A stretch of DNA of 22,018 nucleotides from an uncultured Christensenella sp. GTDB lineage: Bacteria; Bacillota; Clostridia; Christensenellales; Borkfalkiaceae. The notes beneath the pieces are model-generated. The model was given only the letters and a program-made list of their open reading frames with translations. It ran no database searches and was not told the origin of the DNA. How positions within the stretch are numbered: position 1 is the first letter of the stretch; each line of letters starts with the position of its first letter. Shown here piece by piece: positions 14,138 to 22,008 of the stretch. The stretch covers positions 1-22,018 of the forward strand of contig CAJTVA010000023.1 of NCBI GenBank assembly GCA_910579585.1. Reading direction: 5' to 3'. The position numbers were made by a program, and so were the translations under genes.

Positions 14138-17100
14138 TTACCCGTTCTCTTTGCCGGTTGCGGGCAGAGCCTCTAACTCTGAAACCTGCGCCATGCTTTC
14201 TTCACTTACGGGGGTGAACGTAACTTCGAACGTGAAACCCGTATTGGTGGTTCTGAAAGAGATATAGAAAGGTTCGTTGCCGCTGACGGTGAACGTTCCC
14301 GATACCGTAAGCGAGTTCTGCTGATAATTCGTGCCCGTGTTATCGGTTACTATTTCCACTTTCGTCGGGTCGGCGGACGCATTGTAGACGGTGCCTGTGC
14401 CGAACTGGAAGCGCTTTACCGTGCCGAGATTTTTGCCGCCGTCCCTTGTTACGGTAATAGATACGTTGTATCTCGTACCGACGGGTAAAAGCGGTTGATA
14501 GAACAGATAGAACGATTTTTCGGCGCCGTTTGCCTTGGTTACGGATACTCTATTGTCAGTATAGTTTGCAACAAACGCTGTATCGTTGTCGCCGTGGCCG
14601 TACCATTTTTCGGGGTCTGACGACGCGTCCGCCGCAGTACCGCCGAGAACGTAATCGCCCAAAGTCCTTGCGCTGTCGCCGACAACTACTTTGCAGGTCT
14701 TGCTGTTTTTACCGTCGGAAGCGGTTATATTAGCTACTCCCGCAGAAACCGCAGTGACGTTGCCGCTTTGGTCCACCGTCGCAACAGCGGTATTGTCGGA
14801 AGTCCAGGTTACGATAACGCTTTCGGCGCCCTCGCCCGTAACGGTGGCAGTTAATTTAGACGACGAGGTTGAAGTAGAGTTGTTTAAATCGAGAATCATT
14901 CCGTCCGCGGAAATACCCGTTAGTTTTGCCGCGTCGGAGTTCACTACGGTAACAGTACATATCTTACTGTTGGTGCCGTCCGAAACGGTAATTGTGCATT
15001 CACCCGCAGCGATTGCGGTAACAAGTCCGCTTTCACTGACCGTAGCCACAGACGTGTTCGAGGACTTGTAAGTCAAAGTGCAACCGCTTGCGTCGGAGAA
15101 AGTCGCCTCTATTTGCAACGTGTTCGCGTAATCCGCGCCCGCCTTGTCGAGGGTCGCTCTTTCTGGAGTAATTGAAACCAGTATCACGGGCGGCGGAGTT
15201 TCGCCGTCAGTAACGATTACCGTGAATATCTTTGTATTCGTGCCGTCCGAAACGCTTATCGTCGTGGTGCCGACGGCAACCGCCGTAACTACTCCGTTAG
15301 CGTCAACCGTCGCAACGCCCGGATTTGCCGAAATGAAAGTCAGGCTTACTTCGTCAAAGTCGTTCACAAGATTGATTATCGGACGAATTGTCGCAGTATT
15401 TTCGTTGCTGTCGCCGAGCGTTAAAGTAGCGCTCTGCTCTTCCAAGCCCGTAAACGACGATTTCTCGGGGTCGGCTGTCTTTGTGAACGTAATATCCTTA
15501 ATCGAATAGTGAGATTTCTGTACTCTGAAAGTTATAAAGAACGGTTCGTTTGCAGAAACGGTGAACTCGCCCGTGCAGGTAAGCGAAGTCGCGTTCGTAA
15601 GCTGGCTTTCGTAAGCGGAGTTTATATCCGAGCCCGAATTGTAACCCGTGCCCGTACCGAACTGAAGCCTGTCGGCGTTTTTGCCCATATCTCCGCTCGC
15701 CGCTTCGACAGTGAACGACACGGAGTATCTTGCGCCGACCTCGAAAAGCGGCTGACAAAGAAGATTTACCGTTCTTTGGTTGGTATCCTGGTCGATAGTG
15801 ATTTCACCGCCCGCGAAAGTCACGGAAGTAAGCCCCGAGTGGGAAACATTAGTAAACCATTTGTCGACGTTTTTCAAAACTTCGTCCTTGCCGGCGTTAA
15901 CTACGCCGTAAGGCTCGTCGGAAGCCGAATTGCCTACCGCAACAGTGCATTCGAGTTCCATACCCGCAACCGTAGCGGTTATTTTCGCGCTGCCTGCCGA
16001 AACCGCGGTTACAAGTCCGTTAACGTCTACCGTTGCGACGGAAGGATTGTCGGAAGTCCATTCTACTTCTACGGGGGTATCGTCCGAAGCTTTCGCTTTC
16101 AGTTGATAGCTTGCCGCTACCTTACTTCCCGCCGCGTCGAGAATAATATAATTTGCGTTGAGGTTTACTTCCTTTGTGACGACCGAAACAGTGCAGGTTG
16201 CATATTTGTCGCCGCTTCTAGCGGTGATTACGGTCTTACCTGCGTCAACTGCGGTTACAAGCCCCGTCTGGTCAACCGTTGCGACTCCGTTTTCGGACGA
16301 CGACCATACAATCGCGTCACCGCCTGCAGGAGCAAGCGCGTCGAGTTGCAAAGTAGTTTCGCCCTTTGCAACGTTTATATACGCGGTCTTTGCTATATTC
16401 CCGCTAGGGTCGGTGAGTTTGACTCCCTCGGTAAAGCTGATATCCGTAAGTTTTAAATTCAAATCTCCCGCATAGAACGTATCGGTTGTTCCGCTTGAAG
16501 AATCTGTACCCGGCGCCGTCGTGAGCGAAACCGAGAACGGTATGTCGCCCAAAACGCGGCTTAAAGTTATATCGTGCGTGCCCGCTTCGAGGTAACGGTA
16601 TTCGACGCCGCCGCCCGCAACAGTGCCGCCGGCGCTCAGCCTAATATATGCGTCTACGTCGAGGGTAACGGTGAAACTGATATCGAGCATAGTACCCACC
16701 GCGAACTTGGGATAATATCTTAAATACCAAGTGCCTTTCAGCGCCGAAACGTTCATAGTAACGCTGTCTTTCACGCAGTAAAGCGCGGTTGAAGACAGTG
16801 CGCTGCCATAGTACAGATACCATACTCCGGGGTCGTTTTTAACATTCTCGTTCTGGGCTATTCCGGAAGTGCCGGTTATAATGTTGTAATACCCATCAGG
16901 CGTGGTCACGTTGACAAGGCAGGTCTTTCTGTCCAGCTCGTCGACGGTGCCCTTTTCCCGCACGGAAACGGTTATAGTCGCAGTGCCGGCCGAAACCGCG
17001 GTTACAAGCCCGCTGGTGGGGTGAACTGTAGCGACGTTCTTGTCGGATGACGTCCAGGAGAAAACGTAACTCCCGCCCGCCGTGACCGTTGCGCTGAGTT

Positions 17101-17257
17101 GCAACGTACTGCTTTGAGTAATGTCGATGGTTGCGGTTTCCTGCGAAATCGAAAGCCCCAAATCGGCGTCCTCGGGCGTGGAGTTACACGCCGCAACGCC
17201 TATGGTAAGGCAGAGCGCGCAGACCGTACCAAGAAGCAAAGTTAAAAACTTTCTCAT
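14138..17257 (-). CDS. Large surface lipoprotein: six Ig-like (Big_2) domains and three carbohydrate-binding-like modules
   Basis: This 1039-residue protein has a lipoprotein leader with VAAC (C24). Six Big_2-type domains are recognisable by W/F-x-S-x(2)-x-VATV...G.VTAV.AG...I: about residues 33-118, 282-362, 364-442, 600-683, 690-772 and 775-860. Between and after them lie three beta-sandwich-like modules (about 120-277, 445-594, 862-1016). The second and third clearly match each other (QPL..VG.RY.VS.TV, QFGTGT.YN, G.FTVS.NEPF.I.FR) and the first is a more distant relative. They resemble CBM4/9-like jelly rolls in pattern only. The protein ends in LPATGKENG with no hydrophobic sorting tail. 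A strong AGGGAGGA ribosome binding site precedes the start. Probable role: glycan capture at the surface. Confidence 0.88.
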   Translation of the reverse strand: MRKFLTLLLGTVCALCLTIGVAACNSTPEDADLGLSISQETATIDITQSSTLQLSATVTAGGSYVFSWTSSDKNVATVHPTSGLVTAVSAGTATITVSVREKGTVDELDRKTCLVNVTTPDGYYNIITGTSGIAQNENVKNDPGVWYLYYGSALSSTALYCVKDSVTMNVSALKGTWYLRYYPKFAVGTMLDISFTVTLDVDAYIRLSAGGTVAGGGVEYRYLEAGTHDITLSRVLGDIPFSVSLTTAPGTDSSSGTTDTFYAGDLNLKLTDISFTEGVKLTDPSGNIAKTAYINVAKGETTLQLDALAPAGGDAIVWSSSENGVATVDQTGLVTAVDAGKTVITARSGDKYATCTVSVVTKEVNLNANYIILDAAGSKVAASYQLKAKASDDTPVEVEWTSDNPSVATVDVNGLVTAVSAGSAKITATVAGMELECTVAVGNSASDEPYGVVNAGKDEVLKNVDKWFTNVSHSGLTSVTFAGGEITIDQDTNQRTVNLLCQPLFEVGARYSVSFTVEAASGDMGKNADRLQFGTGTGYNSGSDINSAYESQLTNATSLTCTGEFTVSANEPFFITFRVQKSHYSIKDITFTKTADPEKSSFTGLEEQSATLTLGDSNENTATIRPIINLVNDFDEVSLTFISANPGVATVDANGVVTAVAVGTTTISVSDGTNTKIFTVIVTDGETPPPVILVSITPERATLDKAGADYANTLQIEATFSDASGCTLTYKSSNTSVATVSESGLVTAIAAGECTITVSDGTNSKICTVTVVNSDAAKLTGISADGMILDLNNSTSTSSSKLTATVTGEGAESVIVTWTSDNTAVATVDQSGNVTAVSAGVANITASDGKNSKTCKVVVGDSARTLGDYVLGGTAADASSDPEKWYGHGDNDTAFVANYTDNRVSVTKANGAEKSFYLFYQPLLPVGTRYNVSITVTRDGGKNLGTVKRFQFGTGTVYNASADPTKVEIVTDNTGTNYQQNSLTVSGTFTVSGNEPFYISFRTTNTGFTFEVTFTPVSEESMAQVSELEALPATGKENG

Positions 17258-17280
17258 TATTTTCCTCCCTTAACGATTGC

Positions 17281-17319
17281 ATATGCGTTGCCGGGCAACG
17301 CATATAGGGGTACCCCTAT
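17281..17319 (-). promoter_or_regulatory. Two stacked palindromes in the 5' leader of the Ig-like lipoprotein gene
   Basis: ATAGGGGTACCCCTAT (17304-17319) is a perfect 16-bp palindrome. Directly next to it, 17281-17305 is an inverted repeat with 12-base arms around one base (ATATGCGTTGCC and its complement). Both fall between the predicted start near 17329 and the ribosome binding site at 17263-17270, so the mRNA would begin with two hairpins. They may stabilise the transcript or gate translation; a DNA operator is the alternative. Confidence 0.6.
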
Positions 17320-17335
17320 GTTAAATCGTAATTAC

Positions 17336-17402
17336 ATTATCAATTAAACCCGATAAAATAGCAATTGCAAAAAATATTTAAAAAGTTTGCAATTTTTACA
17401 CA
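17336..17402 (-). promoter_or_regulatory. Promoter with TTGCA direct-repeat operator (Ig-like lipoprotein gene)
   Basis: Minus-strand reading gives a distal box TGTGTAAAAATTGCA (17402-17388), then 17 bp, then a proximal TTGCAA (17370-17365), immediately a TTGCTA -35-like hexamer, 17 bp, and GATAAT (17341-17336). Repeat spacing is 22 bp and proximal box to -10 is 29 bp start to start. The 15-base distal box is identical to the one at 19451-19465, and the spacings match both other promoters of the locus. Confidence 0.7.
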
Positions 17403-17459
17403 ACTGAATTTTCAGTCGGACGACGTATGCGCATATACGCAAGCGTACATAAAACAGGG

Positions 17460-19364
17460 TCAATATTCTTTGTATTGCAGGTCTATACCGAACCGTGAGG
17501 CGAGCGCCGCCGCTTCTCCCGACTTATACGGTTCGCACTCGGGCTGATTGCCCGTCTTTATAAAGGTCGCAACGTTCTTGCCCGCGTCCCAGCCCGCCAC
17601 GTTGTATACCCCCTGATGAAAGTGCGGGTCGTCGCGGAGCGAAGCGGGTACGTTCCTGAACTTTACCGAAGCAAGCGCGAAATCGTCGTCGGTTTCGCAA
17701 AGGTTAATCTGTAAATTTGCAAGCGCGACTTTGTTTTCGCTGACCGCGCCGCCCGTGTATTCGCTTAAAGTTATTATGAAGCATTTTTCGATACTTTTAC
17801 CTGCGCCGAGGTTCTGCATACCGTCCACTATCTTTTTCAGGCTCGAAACGTAGTTCATTTTCCCGCTTGCGACCTGACCCGCGTCACTGCAACCCTGACA
17901 CCAGACCATATTGATATGTCGCACGTTGACATTCGAAGACACAAGATAATCGACGCAGGCGGTAAGCCGTCTTGCGGCTTCGTTGAAGTAGTTATAGGTT
18001 GACGACGTAGGCGACCAATGATAGATTGATGACCCGCCCACGCTTGCCGAAACCGCTACTACGGGTACTCCCGTTTCGGAGTAATAAGACTCGCAAAAAG
18101 CCGCGACCATATCGCCGGATTTATTTCCGTCGTTGCCCACTCCGTCCGAAAGGTATGAGTTGTTTTCGGCATTGCCGAACGGCTCTTCGATAGGATACAG
18201 CCAACCGCTTGCGTTACTGCCCGTAACTGCGCGGAACTCGTAGCCGTGACCCTCTTCGCAGACTATGCTGTCGGCGGCTTCTCCCCTGCCCGCCATATTC
18301 GACTGACCCATAAAAATGAACACGTCCGCTTCGGTAAGGGCAGGCGCTTCGGGCGCGGGCCCCTCGGGCGGCACAGCGGCATTGTTTTCCTTAAAGCGCA
18401 AATCTATACCGAACTGCGCGGCAAGCGCCGTTGCTTCGCCCGCTTGATAGGGTCGGCACTCGGGTCTACTACCCGTCATAATAAATGTTGCCGCGTTTTT
18501 GCCCGCGTCCCAACCCGCTACGTTATATACGCCCTGATGAAAGTGCGGGTCGTCGCGGAGTTCTGCGGGAGCGCCCCTGAACTTTATAGAGGCAAGCACG
18601 AAATCGTCATCGGTATCGCAAAGATTTATCTGTAAGTCGGCGAGCGCGGTCTTATTTTCCTGAATGACGCCGTCCGAATACTCGCTAAGAGTAACGATGA
18701 AACATTTTTCAACGCTTTTGCCCTCGCCGAGGTCCTGCATACCGTCCACTATAGCTTTGAGCTTTTCAACGTAGTCGAGTGTGCCCGCCGCTACCTTTCC
18801 GCCGTCGCTGCAACCCTGACACCAGACCATATTAATACGTCGGGGCACAAGGTCGCCGTCGGCTTTCAGAAAGTCTATACAGTCCGAAAGTCTACGCGCG
18901 GCTTCGTTAAAATAGGACGTGCCGGGCGCCCATTGGGTTATGGAAGTTCCCCCGACGCTCGCCGAAACAGCAACCGCGGGAATACCCGTCGTTTGATAGT
19001 AAGCTTCGCAGAAAGACGAAACCATTCCGCCGGATTTTTTACCGTCGCCGTTCTCGCCGTCCGAAAGCGCCGCGTTATTTTCTTCCGCACCGAACGGCTC
19101 CTCGACGGGATACAGCCAGCCGTCCTCGTCACTGCCCGAAACCGCGCGGTATTCATAGCCGTGACCCCATTCGCAGTCGATTGCGTCCGCCGCTTCTCCT
19201 CGCCCTGCCATATTCGACTGCCCCATAAAAACGAACACGTCCGCATAATTGACTTTAGGCTCGGGCGTGGGCGTCTGCTTGTCTGGCGCGCAAGCCGTAC
19301 AGCCGAGCGCTACCGCCAAGGAAAGCATCGCCGCCGTCGTTTTTACAAGCCTTGAAAATTTCAT
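17460..19364 (-). CDS. Lipoprotein with two tandem SASA/CE6-like esterase domains
   Basis: This 634-residue protein has a lipoprotein leader (modified cysteine C22 or C25) followed by two near-copies of one SGNH/SASA-type acetylesterase domain (about residues 40-326 and 346-634), joined by a Pro/Ala/Glu-rich linker. Each copy has the nucleophile block FMGQSNMAGRGEAAD (S50 and S355), an oxyanion-type VSASVGG block, and a C-terminal RDDPHFHQG block with the Asp/His of the triad (D271/H274 and D578/H581 likely). The family removes O-acetyl groups from sialic acids or xylan-type glycans. The usual WxQGE block reads WCQGCSD in both copies, so a conserved Glu is replaced by Cys. AAGGAG precedes the start. 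It is first in the minus-strand gene series. Confidence 0.88.
   Translation of the reverse strand: MKFSRLVKTTAAMLSLAVALGCTACAPDKQTPTPEPKVNYADVFVFMGQSNMAGRGEAADAIDCEWGHGYEYRAVSGSDEDGWLYPVEEPFGAEENNAALSDGENGDGKKSGGMVSSFCEAYYQTTGIPAVAVSASVGGTSITQWAPGTSYFNEAARRLSDCIDFLKADGDLVPRRINMVWCQGCSDGGKVAAGTLDYVEKLKAIVDGMQDLGEGKSVEKCFIVTLSEYSDGVIQENKTALADLQINLCDTDDDFVLASIKFRGAPAELRDDPHFHQGVYNVAGWDAGKNAATFIMTGSRPECRPYQAGEATALAAQFGIDLRFKENNAAVPPEGPAPEAPALTEADVFIFMGQSNMAGRGEAADSIVCEEGHGYEFRAVTGSNASGWLYPIEEPFGNAENNSYLSDGVGNDGNKSGDMVAAFCESYYSETGVPVVAVSASVGGSSIYHWSPTSSTYNYFNEAARRLTACVDYLVSSNVNVRHINMVWCQGCSDAGQVASGKMNYVSSLKKIVDGMQNLGAGKSIEKCFIITLSEYTGGAVSENKVALANLQINLCETDDDFALASVKFRNVPASLRDDPHFHQGVYNVAGWDAGKNVATFIKTGNQPECEPYKSGEAAALASRFGIDLQYKEY
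17463..18329 (-). repeat. Second copy of the in-frame esterase domain duplication
   Basis: This encodes residues 346-634 of the tandem esterase and matches 18387-19247 over nearly its full length. Shared blocks include ADVF.FMGQSNMAGRGEAAD, INMVWCQGCSD and RDDPHFHQGVYNVAGWDAGKN. The similarity is obvious at protein level and still visible at DNA level, pointing to a fairly recent or conversion-maintained duplication. Confidence 0.9.
18387..19247 (-). repeat. First copy of the in-frame esterase domain duplication
   Basis: This encodes residues 40-326 of the tandem esterase, the partner of 17463-18329. Catalytic residues are retained in both copies, so neither looks degenerate. Confidence 0.9.
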
Positions 19365-19398
19365 CGTTTTTCTCCTTAATTTCCACCTTTACACTTTT

Positions 19399-19465
19399 AG
19401 TATAACAAACCGACCGCACTGAAACCATTGCAATTTTTTTGGTATTTTTATGCAATTTTTACACA
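19399..19465 (-). promoter_or_regulatory. Promoter with TTGCA direct-repeat operator (tandem esterase gene)
   Basis: Minus-strand reading gives TGTGTAAAAATTGCA (19465-19451), 17 bp, TTGCAA (19433-19428), a poor -35 (TGGTTT), 17 bp, and TATACT (19404-19399). The weak -35 with a well-placed proximal box suggests dependence on an activator. The leader continues to an AAGGAGA ribosome binding site (19377-19371) and ATG at 19364. Confidence 0.7.
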
Positions 19466-19524
19466 GTGTCGCGCGGGCGTGCGCCCAACCGCCCGCAACG
19501 CGGTCGCGCGGGCGTAAAACAAAA

Positions 19525-19581
19525 TTGCAATATTTTAAGATTTTTTTTGCTATTGTAAACGGTTTTTACTAATGCTATAAT
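19525..19581 (+). promoter_or_regulatory. Promoter with TTGCA direct-repeat operator and leaderless start (esterase gene at 19588)
   Basis: TTGCA (19525-19529), TTGCTA (19547-19552), the abutting -35 TTGTAA (19553-19558), 17 bp and TATAAT (19576-19581) are followed by six bases and the ATG at 19588. Repeat spacing (22) and proximal box to -10 (29) equal those of the two minus-strand promoters. The mRNA is predicted to be leaderless. It is divergent from the promoter at 19399-19465. Confidence 0.72.
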
Positions 19582-19587
19582 CAGAAT

Positions 19588-22008
19588 ATGAAAACGAAAA
19601 ACCTGAAAATTTCAGCCGTGTGCGCGTTGTCCGCTGCGGCTTTGACCTGTTGCGCCGCCGCGGTTGCAGGTTTCGGCTGGAAATCCGCTTCAGCCGAAAC
19701 CGTTCCGACTTACGAAACGCTGTGCGCGGACTATAACGGCGCGAGCACGGAGGCTTTCTTCGACGAGGGCGACAGCTTGCAGTCGGGCAAAAAGTATATC
19801 GGTTTTAAATGTAACGGAGAGGAATCCGACTATTCGGCTTTGTGCGACGCTTATTCCTCCATCGACGCGGGGGAAAGCTTTACCGCGCTGAAAGAGGGCG
19901 GAAAGGTTGTGCTTGATTTCGGCTTTTCTTCGGAAATTTTCGACGGCGGTTGCGCATTGAAAAACGCGACCGTATTTTTGAGCGGCACGCGGTACTCGGT
20001 TGAGTTTTACGCCATAACCGACGGAGGCTTGCAACTTTTGGGCAATACCTCGACCACCGCCGACGACAAAGCGTACAGTTTCCACTCCGTTTCGGCTTCG
20101 GCAAGCGAAAATATAAACGCTTTGCAGATAGTTATATCGGGCGGCGCGGGGCAGTCGGTCACGGTGCGCGAAATAGATTTGAACTTTCAAAACGACCCTG
20201 CAGAAATCAAAGCGGTCAAGGACGAACTGAATAAATACGTTACCCTGCCCTCGCTTTTCAGCGACAATATGATTTTGAAACAGCGCTCGTACGTAAAAGT
20301 CTGGGGCTACGGCGGCGGCGCGGACGGCAACGCCGTTACCGTTTCTATCGGCGGGCAGTCAAAGACCGCAACCGTGAAAAACTACGAATGGTCAGTCACT
20401 TTGGACCCGCTTTGCGCGGGCTACGACTATACTTTGAAAGTAGCGGGCAAGCATAACGAAACAGAAATTAAGAACGTCGCCGCGGGCGAAGTGTTTATAG
20501 CCGCGGGGCAGTCGAATATGCAACGCACCGTAAAAAAGCTGGACGGCGCTGACGACGCCGACTATATCAAGGGCTACGGCAGTGAAGAGATTGCCGACCT
20601 TAAAGACAATCCGCAGCAGAGCGTAAGGCTTTTCAATCAGTCCTCGGTAAGCACCCGCAACGAGAACCTCAAAGACGTGGTTTCAAGCGGTTGGAGCATA
20701 GCCGATTTCGATTCCGCTTACAACTTCTCGGCGGTTGGATATTTCTTTGCAAGGGAGCTTACGTCTAGACTGAACGTGCCCGTTGGCGTTATTTACGCGG
20801 CGGTCGGCGGCACGCGCATACAAGGCTGGTACTCGCGCGAAAAGCTTCTTTCTTACGGCGATAGCGAGATTTCGAACGAGCAACAGGAATGCGTCGACTT
20901 TTATGCGGGCGACACCTCCGCTTATTCGTCGAAGTCTGCGTGCAATTATTTCAACGGTATGATAAAGCCGCTGATGCCCTATACTCTGAGCGGAATTTTA
21001 TGGTATCAAGGAGAATCGAACGTTGGCGACTACAAAATTTATCATAAGATGATGGAAATTTTAGAGGACGGCTGGCGCGAGGGGTTTTGTGACCCAGAAC
21101 TAAAATTTCTGACCGTGCAGGTTGCGCCATACGACAGGTCGGGCTACAACCATCACCGGATTGCGGTCAGTCAGAACGAAATGATTTATCTTCTTAAAAA
21201 CACTTATCTGACAGTTATATCCGACACCCCTTGGGAAGCGGGAAACGACAATATTCACCCGCAGAACAAGGTGCCGGTCGGAGTAAGGCTGTCCGACCTT
21301 GCAAGGCAGTTTATCTACGGCGAGGACATTAACGCTTTGCCTCCGCTTTTCGGCGGCGCGGACATTTCGGGCGGGATAGTTACCGTGAAAGTGAACAACG
21401 TTTCGGGCGAGCTTAAAACCACCGACGGCGAAGAGCCTGTCGGGTTCGAACTGAGCGAGGATGGTAAAACCTTCTACCCCGCTTCGGCTACGATTGTAAG
21501 CGACGCCGAAATTGCGGTCTGGGACTACGGGATACCCGAGCCCGCGTTTATAAGGTACGGCTACAACCCCGCCTTCACGGGTACCGTTACCGACGGGCGA
21601 GGCGTGCCGCTCGGAATTTTCGCAACCGATACGTTCCTTTTCGACTTAGACGAACCGAGGAAAATAACATCGGACGTAATCTCCGAAACCGTAGCCGTTG
21701 CCGTGCAAACGGGCGGACGCGTTTCTTTGCCGGAAACGGTGAGCTATATTCTGGGCGGGGAAAAATACTCCGTCGGGGTGGACTGGGCGCTTCCCGAAAT
21801 AGATACCGCGAAAGAGGGGGAATATATCGTAAGAGGGTTCTCCACCGAAGGAAGATTTATAGTTGCTACGGCAAAAATTACCGTTTCGGCGGATTTGGGA
21901 ACGGTTGCCGACCTTACGGCGCTTTGGATAGCGCTTGGCGCGGTTGCCACGCTCGGCGCAGGCGGTGCGGTTTGCGCGGTTATCATAATAAAGAAACGTA
22001 AAGGATAA
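19588..22008 (+). CDS. Membrane-anchored sialate O-acetylesterase-like (SASA) protein
   Basis: This 806-residue secreted protein has a signal peptide (about 1-36, ASA cleavage site), an N-terminal region of unknown fold (about 38-215), and a SASA esterase core. The core begins with LPSLFSDNMILKQ and a small beta domain, then the nucleophile block AAGQSNM with S309, WYQGESN, and the Asp/His block DNIHP with D554 and H557. Residues about 715-770 look like a bacterial Ig-like group 4 domain (SLPETVSYILGGEKYSVGVDW...GEYIVRGF). A C-terminal helix (about 777-800) followed by KKRKG anchors it in the membrane. It should remove O-acetyl groups from extracellular glycans. Unlike the tandem esterase it keeps the canonical WxQGE block. 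The ATG at 19588 lies six bases from TATAAT, without a ribosome binding site. Confidence 0.92.
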   Translation: MKTKNLKISAVCALSAAALTCCAAAVAGFGWKSASAETVPTYETLCADYNGASTEAFFDEGDSLQSGKKYIGFKCNGEESDYSALCDAYSSIDAGESFTALKEGGKVVLDFGFSSEIFDGGCALKNATVFLSGTRYSVEFYAITDGGLQLLGNTSTTADDKAYSFHSVSASASENINALQIVISGGAGQSVTVREIDLNFQNDPAEIKAVKDELNKYVTLPSLFSDNMILKQRSYVKVWGYGGGADGNAVTVSIGGQSKTATVKNYEWSVTLDPLCAGYDYTLKVAGKHNETEIKNVAAGEVFIAAGQSNMQRTVKKLDGADDADYIKGYGSEEIADLKDNPQQSVRLFNQSSVSTRNENLKDVVSSGWSIADFDSAYNFSAVGYFFARELTSRLNVPVGVIYAAVGGTRIQGWYSREKLLSYGDSEISNEQQECVDFYAGDTSAYSSKSACNYFNGMIKPLMPYTLSGILWYQGESNVGDYKIYHKMMEILEDGWREGFCDPELKFLTVQVAPYDRSGYNHHRIAVSQNEMIYLLKNTYLTVISDTPWEAGNDNIHPQNKVPVGVRLSDLARQFIYGEDINALPPLFGGADISGGIVTVKVNNVSGELKTTDGEEPVGFELSEDGKTFYPASATIVSDAEIAVWDYGIPEPAFIRYGYNPAFTGTVTDGRGVPLGIFATDTFLFDLDEPRKITSDVISETVAVAVQTGGRVSLPETVSYILGGEKYSVGVDWALPEIDTAKEGEYIVRGFSTEGRFIVATAKITVSADLGTVADLTALWIALGAVATLGAGGAVCAVIIIKKRKG

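Noticed and set aside
15509..16456. Long plus-strand open frame of 315 codons opposite the Ig-like lipoprotein gene
   Set aside because: It is the antisense shadow of a GC-rich repetitive gene. It has no ribosome binding site, its composition is Arg/Val-rich with no domain, and the minus-strand frame has clear Big_2 domains.
14138..17257. Repeated Ig-like segments as a CRISPR or simple tandem DNA repeat
   Set aside because: The recurrence is at protein level (VATV...G.VTAV.AG) with diverged DNA and no regular short repeat-spacer pattern.
17463..19247. Tandem esterase repeat as an assembly artefact
   Set aside because: The two copies differ throughout at both protein and DNA level and are joined by a distinct Pro-rich linker, so this is a real diverged duplication.
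19428..19433. TTGCAA as a LacI-type palindromic operator
   Set aside because: TTGCAA is itself a palindrome, but the conserved element is the pair spaced 22 bp in direct orientation, and the third promoter has TTGCTA, which breaks the palindrome. A direct-repeat (AraC-like) reading fits better.
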